27,472 nucleotides of DNA. Source: an uncultured Rubrivivax sp. Its GTDB lineage: Bacteria; Pseudomonadota; Gammaproteobacteria; Burkholderiales; Burkholderiaceae_C. Of this stretch, positions 16,797-25,928 are shown one piece after another; within the stretch, counting starts at the first letter, position 1; each line of letters starts with the position of its first letter. The position numbers were made by a program, and so were the translations under genes. The stretch lies in NCBI GenBank assembly GCA_937975735.1, contig CALJUI010000071.1, positions 1-27,472 on the forward strand, read 5' to 3'. The notes below the pieces were generated by a model. The model ran no database searches, had not been told where the DNA came from, and worked only from the letters and a program-made list of their open reading frames with translations.

Positions 16797-18455
16797 GTGA
16801 GCCAAACCGACCGCGTCGACTACCAGACCGAACCGTCCCGCTACAAGCACTGGCGCCTGAAGTTCGAGGGCCCGGTGGCCACGCTGATCGCGGACTTCGA
16901 CGAGAACGCCGGCCTGCGCCAGGGCTACAAGCTCAAGCTCAACAGCTACGACCTGGGCGTCGACATCGAGCTGCATGATGCCGTCAACCGCATCCGCTTC
17001 GAGCATCCCGAGGTGCGCACCGTGGTGGTGACCAGCGGCAAGGACAAGGTGTTCTGCTCGGGCGCGAACATCTTCATGCTCGGTGTCAGCAGCCACGCCT
17101 GGAAGGTGAACTTCTGCAAGTTCACCAACGAGACGCGAAATGGACTCGAGGACTCGTCGGCCCATTCCGGCCTCAAGTTCCTGGCCGCCGTCAACGGCGC
17201 CTGCGCTGGCGGCGGCTACGAACTTGCCCTGGCCTGCGACGAGATCCTGCTCGTCGACGACCGCAGCAGCGCGGTCAGCCTGCCCGAGGTGCCGCTGCTG
17301 GGCGTGCTGCCGGGCACCGGCGGCCTGACCCGCGTGACCGACAAGCGCAAGGTGCGCCACGACCTGGCCGACATCTTCTGCACCACGACCGAAGGCGTGC
17401 GGGGTCAGAAGGCGCGCGACTGGCGGCTGGTCGACGACATCGCCAAGCCGGCGGTGTTCGCGGCCCGCGTGCAGGAACGCGCGCTCGAACTGGCGCAGGG
17501 CAGCGACCGCCCCGCCGACGGCAAGGGCGTGGCGCTGACGCCGCTGACCAAGCACCTCGAACCGGATGTGCTGCGCTACAGCCACGTCACGGTCGAGATC
17601 GATCGTGCCAAGCGCACCGCCACCTGGACCCTGAAGGCGCCGCAGGGGCCGCTGCCCAGCGAGGCCGCCGGCATCGAGGCTGCCGGCAGCGCCTGGCTGC
17701 CGCTGTTGATCGCGCGTGAACTCGACGACGCCATCCTCGAGATGCGCACCAACGAGCTCGAGATCGGCACCTGGCTGATGCGCACCACCGGCGATGCCGC
17801 CGCGGTGCTGGCGATGGACGCGACGCTGTCCGCCAATGCCGACCACTGGTTCGTGCGCGAGACCGTCGGCCTGTGGCGGCGCACGCTCAGCCGGCTCGAC
17901 GTCTCCAGCCGCAGCCTGTTCGCGCTGATCGACGAAGGCAGCTGCTTCGCCGGCACCTACCTCGAGCTGGCCCTGGCCTGCGACCGCAGCTACCAGCTGG
18001 CGTTGCCCGACGACGCCGACAAGGCGCCGAAGATCACGGTCGGCGTGATGAACTTCGGCGCCTACCCGATGGCCACCGGCCAGAGCCGGCTGGGCCGCCG
18101 CTTCTACGACGAGGCCGAGGCCATCGACGCGGTGCGTGCGCGCATCGACGAGCCGCTGGACGCCGACACCGCCTTCGCGCTCGGCCTGGTGACGAGCAAC
18201 CCCGACGACATCGACTGGGCCGACGAGACACGGATCGCGATCGAGGAGCGGGTGGCGATGAGCCCCGACGCGCTGACAGGCATGGAGGCCAACCTGCGCT
18301 TCAACGGGCCGGAGAACTTGGTCACGCGCGTCTTCGGCCGGCTGACCGCCTGGCAGAACTGGATCTTCCAGCGCCCGAACGCCGTCGGCGAGAAGGGCGC
18401 GCTGAAGGTCTATGGCACCGGCGAGAAGGCCGGCTTCGACTGGCACCGCGTGTGA
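16797..18455 (+). CDS. boxC: BoxC, 2,3-epoxybenzoyl-CoA dihydrolase (ring-opening, formate-releasing)
   Basis: 552-aa enzyme of the enoyl-CoA hydratase (crotonase) superfamily that hydrolyses 2,3-epoxybenzoyl-CoA with two waters to 3,4-dehydroadipyl-CoA semialdehyde and formate. The first half carries the crotonase landmarks CSGANIFMLG and NGACAGGGYELALACDEI. The second half has a degenerate repeat of the fold (CFAGTYLELALACDRSYQL), which explains the double length. Size and the N-terminus DRVDYQTEPSRYKHW match BoxC. The start is a GTG at 16797 behind GAGGAG at 16785-16790. It is the first gene of boxCBA, about 52 bp downstream of a strong promoter. Confidence 0.96.
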   Translation: MSQTDRVDYQTEPSRYKHWRLKFEGPVATLIADFDENAGLRQGYKLKLNSYDLGVDIELHDAVNRIRFEHPEVRTVVVTSGKDKVFCSGANIFMLGVSSHAWKVNFCKFTNETRNGLEDSSAHSGLKFLAAVNGACAGGGYELALACDEILLVDDRSSAVSLPEVPLLGVLPGTGGLTRVTDKRKVRHDLADIFCTTTEGVRGQKARDWRLVDDIAKPAVFAARVQERALELAQGSDRPADGKGVALTPLTKHLEPDVLRYSHVTVEIDRAKRTATWTLKAPQGPLPSEAAGIEAAGSAWLPLLIARELDDAILEMRTNELEIGTWLMRTTGDAAAVLAMDATLSANADHWFVRETVGLWRRTLSRLDVSSRSLFALIDEGSCFAGTYLELALACDRSYQLALPDDADKAPKITVGVMNFGAYPMATGQSRLGRRFYDEAEAIDAVRARIDEPLDADTAFALGLVTSNPDDIDWADETRIAIEERVAMSPDALTGMEANLRFNGPENLVTRVFGRLTAWQNWIFQRPNAVGEKGALKVYGTGEKAGFDWHRV

Positions 18456-18477
18456 CCGGCCCGCACTGAATGCGTTG

Positions 18478-18506
18478 TGCGGCGCGAGAGCAGGTGGCGC
18501 GCCGCA
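18478..18506 (+). other. Stem-loop between boxC and boxB
   Basis: A perfect 9-bp inverted repeat, TGCGGCGCG (18478-18486) and CGCGCCGCA (18498-18506), is separated by 11 bases within the 92-bp boxC-boxB spacer. No T-run follows, so it is not a classical terminator. It could stabilise or process the mRNA between cistrons. GC-rich DNA forms such repeats by chance fairly often. Confidence 0.45.
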
Positions 18507-18547
18507 ACCGACCCGATCCCACCCTCGCACGAACCCCGGAGACTCAC

Positions 18548-19975
<1,428 letters not shown>

Positions 19976-19990
19976 GACCGCACCCCAGTG

Positions 19991-20040
19991 CCCGGCGACT
20001 GCCGGGTGGAGGTCAGAGACAGGGGGCCTCGGGGCCCCCT
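19991..20040 (+). other. Tandem stem-loops between boxB and boxA
   Basis: Two perfect hairpins lie in the 94-bp boxB-boxA gap: CCCGGC-GACT-GCCGGG (19991-20006), and AGGGGGCC-TCGG-GGCCCCCT (20021-20040), the latter with an 8-bp stem. Neither is followed by a T-run, so intrinsic termination is unlikely. They would more plausibly protect the 3' end of the boxB message or lower boxA translation relative to boxB. Confidence 0.6.
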
Positions 20041-20069
20041 GCTCGCATGAGCCCACGAGGAGACACGAG

Positions 20070-21350
20070 ATGGACACCGCCGCCGTCCTGAAGCAGCACC
20101 TGATCGACCCCGAGATCTGCATCCGCTGCAACACCTGCGAGGCCACCTGCCCGGTGGGCGCGATCACGCACGACGACACCAACTACGTCGTCGACCCGGA
20201 CAAGTGCAACTTCTGCATGGACTGCATCTCGCCCTGCCCGACCGGGTCGATCGACAACTGGCGACTGGTGCCGCGGGCCAAGGCCTACAGCGTCGATGCG
20301 CAGCTGGGCTGGGACGAACTGCCGGCCGAGTTGCCGGCCGACGAACTCGGCGCCGACGGCGTCGAAGGCAACGACCAGGCCGCGCTGGCCGAGCCCGCCG
20401 CCGCGCCGGCCGCACCCGCGGCGACCGCCGGCGAGACGGCCTTCAACCCGGCGCAGTACGGCGCCACGCTGCCGCCGTGGTCGGCGGCGCACGCCTACAC
20501 CAACCTCTACGGCCCGAAGGCCGCCGCGAAGTCGATCGTGGCCACCGTGACCGGCAACGTGCGCGTGACCGAAGTCGGCAAGGAGTACGACACGCACCAC
20601 GTCGTGCTCGACTTCGGCGCCATGCCGTTCCCGGTGCTGGAGGGCCAGTCGATCGGCATCCTGCCGCCGGGCACCGACGCCAACGGCCGGCCGCACCATG
20701 CGCGCCAGTAGAGCGTGGCCAGCCCGTGCGACGGTGAGCGGCCGGGCGACAGCATCGTTTCGCTGACGGTCAAGCGCGTGCTCGAGGACCACGACGGGCG
20801 ACCGGTGCGCGGCGTGGCGAGCAACTACGTCTGCGACCTGAAGGTCGGCGACAAGGTCCAGGTGATCGGGCCGTTCGGCGCCAGCTTCCTGATGCCCAAC
20901 CACCCGAAGAGCCACCTCGTGATGATCTGCACCGGCACCGGCAGCGCGCCGATGCGGGCGATGACCGAGTGGCGCCGCCGCCTGCGGCAGTCCGGCAAGT
21001 TCGACGGCGGCAAGCTGCTGCTCTTCTTCGGCGCGCGCACGCCGGCCGAGCTGCCGTATTTCGGCCCGCTGAAGAACCTGCCGAAGGACTTCATCGACAT
21101 CAACTTCGCGTTCTCGCGCGAGGTCGGCAAGCCGCGCCGCTACGTGCAGGACGTGATGCGCGAGCGTGCCGCGGACCTGGCGCCTCTGCTGGCCGACCCG
21201 AACGCCTACTTCTACGTCTGCGGTCTGAAGGCGATGGAGGAGGGCGTGGTGCTGGCGCTGCGCGACGTGGCCGCGGAGCAGGGGCTTGACTGGGCGACCG
21301 TCGGCGAGCAGTTGAAGTCCCAGGGGCGACTGCACCTGGAGACCTACTGA
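20070..21350 (+). pseudogene. boxA: boxA, benzoyl-CoA epoxidase reductase component, interrupted by an in-frame TAG
   Basis: BoxA passes electrons from NADPH through FAD and two 4Fe-4S clusters to BoxB. The ferredoxin domain is intact (C17/20/23/27 and C46/49/52/56), and the FAD domain begins about residue 150. The frame then meets TAG at 20709-20711 after GRPHHARQ and continues without shift as SVASPCDGERPG to a normal end (HLETY, stop ending 21350). The post-stop part keeps the NADPH-binding motif MICTGTGSAPMRAM and the YFYVCGLKAMEEGV motif. Without the stop the protein would be 426 aa, typical of BoxA. The stop replaces the Tyr of the RxYS FAD motif; TAC to TAG is one base. A GTG at 20715 could restart translation, but splitting the FAD domain should give two non-functional pieces. 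It may be a real null allele, a sequencing error or suppressed by readthrough. Confidence 0.88.
20709..20711 (+). other. In-frame amber codon in boxA FAD-binding motif
   Basis: The reading frame is CAC CAT GCG CGC CAG TAG AGC GTG, giving H-H-A-R-Q-stop-S-V. The FNR-family FAD motif Rx(Y/F)(S/T) would read R-Q-Y-S with TAC or TAT at this codon. Five codons later (20727-20729) TGC encodes Cys where Arg (SPRDGER) is usual in the family, a second unusual change close by. Confidence 0.85.
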
Positions 21351-21425
21351 GGGCCTGGCGGATGGCGGGCGGCCGGGCCGCCGAGGGGGTCGCGCCACGC
21401 GGCCTCGCCGATCCTGCGCGCACGC

Positions 21426-21980
21426 CTAGTCGCGTTCCGAGTCCTCCGGGTCGCGGGGCGGTCCGGCGACCGGCCGCCGCTGCGCGAAGGCCAGGAACCA
21501 GCCAGCACCGGTCGGGACATGTCGGACCACCAGGTAGTCGTCGAACACGGCCTCGACCACGTATTCGTCGTCCAGGGGCACGGGGCCACGCAGCGTCACG
21601 GTGCGACCGCGTCCGAACAGCACGATCGACGCGTCCGCGCCCGACGATGTCCTGCCGATGAACCGGAACGGCAGCTCGTCCGAAGGCGTGGCCGCGCGGC
21701 TGCGGGGCGGCGTGCTGGCGATGCCGGCGGGCATGCTCGGCATCGGCATCGGCGCCGTCGTCGCTTCGGGCGCGGAGACGGACGCGGGCGCTGCCGGTAG
21801 GGGGTCTGCCGCCGGTGACGGTGAGATCGAAGCCGTCGGGGCCGGCTGCACCGGCTCGGACACGGGCGATCGCAGAAGCGCCAAAGCCGCGATCCCGGCG
21901 ACCGACACGATCGCCGTCGCGGCGGCGATCATCGACGTCCGGACAACGGGCGTTCGAGCCGTGACCGCGGCTCGCGTCAT
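21426..21980 (-). CDS. Small membrane-anchored GspC/PilP-like protein ('secretion system X translation initiation factor' type)
   Basis: 184-aa protein with one N-terminal membrane segment (about residues 15-38), a long Pro/Ala/Ser-rich linker (40-98), and a C-terminal beta-rich domain starting DELPFRFIGRTSSGADASIVLFGRGR. That domain resembles the periplasmic domain of proteins often labelled 'secretion system X translation initiation factor', which look like GspC/PilP homology regions. Predicted topology is an inner-membrane anchor with a periplasmic domain. The ATG at 21980 overlaps the stop of the lipoprotein gene (ATGA), so the two are coupled. No secretin, ATPase or pilin gene is nearby, so a secretion role is not supported by context here. 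Confidence 0.7.
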   Translation of the reverse strand: MTRAAVTARTPVVRTSMIAAATAIVSVAGIAALALLRSPVSEPVQPAPTASISPSPAADPLPAAPASVSAPEATTAPMPMPSMPAGIASTPPRSRAATPSDELPFRFIGRTSSGADASIVLFGRGRTVTLRGPVPLDDEYVVEAVFDDYLVVRHVPTGAGWFLAFAQRRPVAGPPRDPEDSERD

Positions 21981-22828
21981 GGCCTGATCGGCGGCGCGAA
22001 CGGCAGGCGCCGTGCGCCCGGCGGTGCCGGCAGGAGTTGTGTCGTTGGAGGCAGCACGCGAAGGGCGCCCACCTCGCCCGGGAAGGTGGCCACCACCGGC
22101 GCCGCGTGGTCGTGCAGGTGCTCGTCGCCGTGCGGGTCGACCAGCCGGCAAGTGGCCACGCCGTCGGCGCGGGTGCGCGCCCTGCAGATCGAGTGAGGCG
22201 CGCGATTGAAGAAGACATCGACGCCTTCGAGGGGCGCCTGCTGGGCCGTCGCGCGAACGGCCACGACGTCGGCATCCCAGGATCGGTTCGGCGTCGCCTG
22301 CATCTCGACCACGCGCCACGGCACGGCGGCGTCGATGCGATCCGCCAACCTCGTCCGCCGTTCGGCCAGCGACTTCAGCAGCTGTGCATGCGAGGTGCCG
22401 TCGCGGTCGGCGTCGCAGGGCAGCGTTCCGTCGCCCAGGCAGAAGCGTGCCTCGGGCTCCTGCCGCAGCAGCAGCGAATACAGCTGCTCGAGCGTGGCGA
22501 GTTCGTCGATCGCTCGGCCCGATGCGCCGGCGGCCCCCGGCAGCAGCTGGATCGACACCTGCCACCGATCGGCGGGGCGCGATCGCACCAACCGGGCGAC
22601 CGGATTCGGCGGCGCACCGGCCTGCTGGCGCGCCAGGATGGTCGTCAGGCGCCCGTCCTGCCGATGCTCGGCGACGAGGAACACCTGCTCGCGATCGGAC
22701 ACCAGCGTCGTGCGCCCGGCCGGCTTGAACTCGAGCCCGGGCGGCAGGTCCAGGCGGTAGGCGGCGCACGACGCCAGCAGCACGCCGGCCGCGGCCAGCG
22801 CGGCCCGCCCCCCAGCAGGCATGCGCAC
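21977..22828 (-). CDS. Putative lipoprotein with C-terminal Ig-like Cys-loop domain, function unknown
   Basis: 283-aa protein with a lipoprotein signal peptide: MRMPAGGRAALAAAGV, then lipobox LLASC with Cys21 as the lipidation site. The middle (30-185) matches no family I recognise; it holds a pair Cys130/Cys138 and a helical stretch ELATLEQLYSLLLRQEPEARF. The last part (about 188-275) looks like a small beta-sandwich domain with C215-x11-C227 (ICRARTRADGVATC). The same pattern occurs at the C-terminus of the hydrolase encoded just upstream (C383-x11-C395). The gene starts 21 bp after the hydrolase stop, and its own stop overlaps the next start, so the three are probably one operon. Predicted location is membrane-anchored and facing the periplasm or cell surface. 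Confidence 0.75.
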   Translation of the reverse strand: MRMPAGGRAALAAAGVLLASCAAYRLDLPPGLEFKPAGRTTLVSDREQVFLVAEHRQDGRLTTILARQQAGAPPNPVARLVRSRPADRWQVSIQLLPGAAGASGRAIDELATLEQLYSLLLRQEPEARFCLGDGTLPCDADRDGTSHAQLLKSLAERRTRLADRIDAAVPWRVVEMQATPNRSWDADVVAVRATAQQAPLEGVDVFFNRAPHSICRARTRADGVATCRLVDPHGDEHLHDHAAPVVATFPGEVGALRVLPPTTQLLPAPPGARRLPFAPPIRP

Positions 22829-22849
22829 TCCGCTATCCCCGGTCGGCGA

Positions 22850-24169
22850 TCACTTCGTCTTGCAGTTGCCGTTGCTGCAGACCAGGGCGGTGGTTTCGGC
22901 CGGCAGGTCGACGAAGTCCGCGCTTTCCGCTCCGGCGAAGCGCGCCTTCAGCCTGTCCTTGTGCGGGCGCAGCGGGTGCACGGCGCACGACGCGACGCCG
23001 TTGGCGTCGGTCGTGGCGGTGCACGATGCGCCGGTCTCGGCGACCGAGAACTCGACCTTCTGGTTGGCCAGCGGCCCCCAGCCGCTCTTCACCCTGGCCG
23101 AGACCTTGTTCGGCGTCGGCGCGCCGTTGACGAACTCGATGGTGTTGTAGCGCCACACCGGCAGCACCGTCGTCGTGTCGAGGCGGCTCAGCCACGCCGC
23201 CGAGCACTCGCGCGCGACGACCATCTGACGCACCACGCTTTCGTGCCCGTAGACATGCTGGCTCGGGTTGGTGCGGCCGCTGGCGAGGATCTCGCGCATC
23301 TTCTGGCCTTCGCCGTCCCAGTAGATGTGCGGCGTCATCACGCCCTCGACGTTCAAAGCCTTCACGACCACGTAGGTGCGTTCGATCGAGGTCAGGTAGT
23401 TCGCGACCGCCGACACCGAACTCGACGACATCGACTGGCCGCCGTTGATCAGCACCCGCACCGGCTTGCCGTGGTCCATCACCTCGACCACGGCGGACGT
23501 CGAGCCGGCCGTATGTCCCGGCGTCGGCAGGATCCAGAAGCTCTTGCCCCCGATCGACATCTGGCGCAGCGACAGATCGGTCGAATCGATCGGCGTCGGG
23601 TTGTACGAACCGATCTTCGCGCTGGTGATGTCCGCCGACCCGAGGAAGATGTCGGGGTTCAGATTGATCTTCAGCCAGTTCGCACCGCCGTCGTGGTCGC
23701 CGTGACCGTGGGTGATGAACATGCCCTTGAGCGGATAGCCCGGGCCTAGGCCCAGCGCCAGCATCGCGGGGTAGTTGTAGGTCTGAACCTCCGAGGCGTT
23801 GTTGCCGGCGTCGACCTGCACCAGGCCGTCCGGCGTCTGGATCAGGTACTGGCCGACGTAGTGGTTGCCGACGAAGGTGACGTCGTCGAAGATCCGGGTC
23901 GCTGGAATGCGGTATTCGGGGTTGTCCGGCCTGGAAGGGTAGTTCCATCCCCTGGAGTTGAGGACGATCTGGTTGTTGTCGTCGGCGAGGTTGCAGTAGA
24001 AGGCCCGGGCGTATTCCATCATGAAGGGGTCGTCGCCGACGTTGCGGGTTGCCGCATCGCGGTGGACATCGGTCCGCGACTGGGCTGCTGCGAGGCCGGC
24101 GGCGGCCAACGTGCCGGCGGCGATGGCCGCGATGGCGATCGACGTCAGGGGGCTGCGCTTCGTCTGCAT
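22850..24169 (-). CDS. Exported metallo-beta-lactamase-fold hydrolase with C-terminal Ig-like domain
   Basis: 439-aa protein. Residues 1-30 form a signal peptide (MQTKRSPLTS, Ala-rich core, LAAAQ). The MBL core has the zinc motif H154-x-H156-x-D158-H159 (THGHGDHDGG), then H219 in PTPGHTAGS, and H309 in VYGHESVVRQ as a possible further ligand. This layout is closest to subclass B3-like MBL proteins, where no bridging Asp is needed; the usual Asp position reads INGGQ. Residues about 350-430 form an added beta-sandwich domain with C383-x11-C395, and the tail ends VCSNGNCKTK. The ATG at 24169 has GGAGACAGACG before it. A palindrome matching one upstream of the lysR gene lies about 95 bp upstream. 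The substrate is unknown; beta-lactam hydrolysis is possible but not indicated. Confidence 0.85.
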   Translation of the reverse strand: MQTKRSPLTSIAIAAIAAGTLAAAGLAAAQSRTDVHRDAATRNVGDDPFMMEYARAFYCNLADDNNQIVLNSRGWNYPSRPDNPEYRIPATRIFDDVTFVGNHYVGQYLIQTPDGLVQVDAGNNASEVQTYNYPAMLALGLGPGYPLKGMFITHGHGDHDGGANWLKINLNPDIFLGSADITSAKIGSYNPTPIDSTDLSLRQMSIGGKSFWILPTPGHTAGSTSAVVEVMDHGKPVRVLINGGQSMSSSSVSAVANYLTSIERTYVVVKALNVEGVMTPHIYWDGEGQKMREILASGRTNPSQHVYGHESVVRQMVVARECSAAWLSRLDTTTVLPVWRYNTIEFVNGAPTPNKVSARVKSGWGPLANQKVEFSVAETGASCTATTDANGVASCAVHPLRPHKDRLKARFAGAESADFVDLPAETTALVCSNGNCKTK

Positions 24170-24261
24170 CGTCTGTCTCCTTGTCTGTGCATGCCCGGAG
24201 GTGGGTTCGCGCAGTCTCGCAAGGAGGGGCCGGCCCCGCGCAGCCTCGGATTCAATGCGGG

Positions 24262-24278
24262 GTGAACCTGAGGTTAAG
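24262..24278. promoter_or_regulatory. Putative LysR-type regulator box upstream of the MBL operon
   Basis: GTGAACCTGAGGTTAAG contains the perfect inverted repeat AACCT-G-AGGTT (24265-24275). It shares 13 of 17 bases with GTTAACCTGAAGTCAAC at 25253-25269, upstream of the lysR gene. Symmetry and the T-N11-A-like spacing fit a LysR-family site. It overlaps the T-rich tail of the lysR terminator. Confidence 0.6.
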
Positions 24279-24300
24279 AAAAGCCGGGGACCACCCGGCT
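24276..24300 (-). terminator. Rho-independent terminator of the lysR gene
   Basis: On the - strand AGCCGGG-TGGTC-CCCGGCT (24300 down to 24282) is followed directly by TTTTCTT. This is a 7-bp GC-rich stem with a T-run, beginning in the last base of the lysR stop codon. It separates lysR transcription from the downstream MBL operon and implies that the latter has its own promoter. Confidence 0.75.
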
Positions 24301-25229
24301 CAGGACTTGTCCGCAGCGGCCGTGCGCTTGGCGAATGCCGCCGCCAGGTGGTCGACGAAGACCCGTACCCGCCGTGATCCCTGGTGGGCAAAGGGGTAGA
24401 CGGCGTAGACATCGGCGTCGGGCGTGTCGTACTGCGGCAGCACCTGCACGAGACGGCCCGAGCGCAAGTGGTGCGCAATGTCCCACTCGGCGCGCATCAG
24501 GATGCCGTGCCCGTCCAGCGCCCAGGTCACCGCCACGCCGCCATCGTTGGTCGACAACGCGCCGCCGACCTTGACCGAGGTGCTCTTCGCCCGCCGACCG
24601 CGTCCGTTCAGCCGCCACAGCCCGTAGGCCTCGTTGCCCTGCCGGATCGTGATGCACGCATGCCGGGACAACTCGTCGGGCGTCTTCGGCGTGCCGCTGC
24701 GCGCGAGATAGGACGGCGCGGCGACAAGGAGCCGGCGGTTGCCGGCGAGGCGGCGCGCGATCAGTCGAGAGTCCGGCGGGGTGCCGAAACGCACGCAGAC
24801 GTCGAAGGCGTCGTCGGTCGGCGGCGGCGGATTGACCGACAGCTGCAGTTGCACCTCCACCTCGGGATGGCGTTTGCTGAACTGCGCGATCAGCGGCGCC
24901 ACGTGGCTGCGTCCGAAGCCGAGCGTCGCATTGACCCGCAGAAGACCCCGCGGCGTCTCCTTCGCCAGGCCCAGCGCCTGCTCGAGTTCGTCGAGTTCGC
25001 CGATGATCCGGCGTGCATGTTCGAGGTAGATCTCGCCCTCGGGCGTCAGGCTCATGCGACGTGTCGTGCGGTTGACCAGCACGACCTTGGTGCGCCGCTC
25101 CATCTGTGCCAGGTGCTTGCTGACGGCCGCGGTCGAGATGCCGAGCTCGCGCCCGGCGGCGCTGAGGCTGCCGGTGCGCGCCAGGGTCGCGAAGAAGCCC
25201 AGGTCGGCGGGTTGTACGCTGCGGGACAT
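24300..25229 (-). CDS. LysR-family transcriptional regulator
   Basis: 309-aa regulator with an N-terminal winged helix-turn-helix (residues 8-66: FFATLARTGSLSAAGRELGISTAAVSKHLAQMERR) and a periplasmic-binding-protein-like effector domain (about 90-300) containing FDVCVRFG and GHGILMRAEWDI. The Ser-rich recognition helix and length are typical of the family. The ATG at 25229 fits the conserved start. It is followed by its own terminator, then the MBL/lipoprotein operon on the same strand. Near-identical palindromes precede both lysR and the MBL gene, so autoregulation and control of that operon are likely. The effector is unknown. Confidence 0.92.
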   Translation of the reverse strand: MSRSVQPADLGFFATLARTGSLSAAGRELGISTAAVSKHLAQMERRTKVVLVNRTTRRMSLTPEGEIYLEHARRIIGELDELEQALGLAKETPRGLLRVNATLGFGRSHVAPLIAQFSKRHPEVEVQLQLSVNPPPPTDDAFDVCVRFGTPPDSRLIARRLAGNRRLLVAAPSYLARSGTPKTPDELSRHACITIRQGNEAYGLWRLNGRGRRAKSTSVKVGGALSTNDGGVAVTWALDGHGILMRAEWDIAHHLRSGRLVQVLPQYDTPDADVYAVYPFAHQGSRRVRVFVDHLAAAFAKRTAAADKS

Positions 25230-25252
25230 GCCGCGATTGTGCGTTGGAAACT

Positions 25253-25269
25253 GTTAACCTGAAGTCAAC
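25253..25269. promoter_or_regulatory. Putative LysR-type regulator box in the lysR promoter
   Basis: GTTAACCTGAAGTCAAC lies 24-40 bp upstream of the lysR start codon (- strand). It is an imperfect palindrome with T-N11-A spacing and matches 13 of 17 bases of the site at 24262-24278. The position would suit negative autoregulation. The rest of the 126-bp gap (25230-25355) is noticeably more AT-rich near this site, and I see no gene in it. Confidence 0.55.
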
Positions 25270-25355
25270 AAGAACTTGAATTGGAGAATGATCTTTGCAC
25301 GCGACCACGGATCGGTCCTGGGCCGCATCGCGTCCATGCGGTGCCTCCCGACGCC

Positions 25356-25928
25356 CTAGATCCAGCCGATGCCGCCCAACAGCGCGCCGGCGGCCATCAC
25401 CCACAGCAGGTGCACGCGGGTCTTCCACAAAACGCCGACGGCGACCAGACCTGCGAGCCAGTAGCGCCAGGGCGTGTCGGCGCCGACGCCGGGCCCGAGC
25501 AGCAGCCAGGCGGTGGACGCCAGCAGCCCGACCACCAGCGGCGTCAACCCGAGGCTGAAGGCCCGCACGCCCGGGTGCTGCCGATGGCGCCGCGCCCAGC
25601 GCGTGGCCACCAGCGTCAGCACCGAACTCGGCATCACGATGCCGACCAGACACAGCGTCGCGCCCAGCAGTGCCCATGCCGTGCCGCCTGCGTTGAGCCC
25701 GACGTTCCACCCCATCAGGGCGACGAACAGGACGTTCGGGCCGGGCGCCATCTGCGCCAGCGCGACCGACGAGCCGAACTGCGGATCCGTCAGCCAGGCG
25801 TGCTCGGCTACGAGGAAGCGGTGCATGCCCGGCACCACGCTGATGCCGCCACCGACGGCCAGCAGCGACAGGGTCATGAAGTGCCCGAACAGCGCGAGCC
25901 AGTCGGTCCAGGCGAGAGTGATGTTCAT
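25356..25928 (-). CDS. Chromate transporter family protein, second half (ChrA-like)
   Basis: 190-aa inner-membrane protein with one CHR domain. Family signatures are LLAVGGGISVVPGMHRFLV near the N-terminus and ALAQMAPGPNVLFVALMGWNVG with the conserved PGP. Several membrane segments follow. The ATG at 25928 overlaps the stop of the partner gene (ATGA). Full-length ChrA proteins of about 400 aa hold two CHR domains in one chain; here the halves are separate, as in short-chain CHR pairs that work together. The likely role is efflux of chromate or a related oxyanion; actual resistance is not shown by sequence. Confidence 0.88.
   Translation of the reverse strand: MNITLAWTDWLALFGHFMTLSLLAVGGGISVVPGMHRFLVAEHAWLTDPQFGSSVALAQMAPGPNVLFVALMGWNVGLNAGGTAWALLGATLCLVGIVMPSSVLTLVATRWARRHRQHPGVRAFSLGLTPLVVGLLASTAWLLLGPGVGADTPWRYWLAGLVAVGVLWKTRVHLLWVMAAGALLGGIGWI

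Noticed and set aside
16773..18530. 585-codon open frame on - opposite boxC
   Set aside because: Antisense shadow of boxC, with His/Val/Gln-rich non-globular sequence and no recognisable domain.
20709..20711. Pyrrolysine or programmed recoding at the boxA TAG
   Set aside because: No PYLIS-like context or Pyl machinery is in view, and bacteria of this type rarely encode it. A point mutation or base error is simpler.
21351..21425. GC-rich inverted repeat after boxA as a terminator
   Set aside because: GGCGGC-CGG-GCCGCC is present, but no T-run follows and the loop is very small. I cannot support termination.
22037..23749. 570-codon open frame on + opposite the lipoprotein and MBL genes
   Set aside because: Crosses two genes with clear signal peptides on -, and has shadow-type composition.
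22850..24169. Calling the MBL protein a beta-lactam resistance gene
   Set aside because: The HxHxDH motif and B3-like layout are shared by many hydrolases. The extra C-terminal domain and the context do not point to antibiotics.
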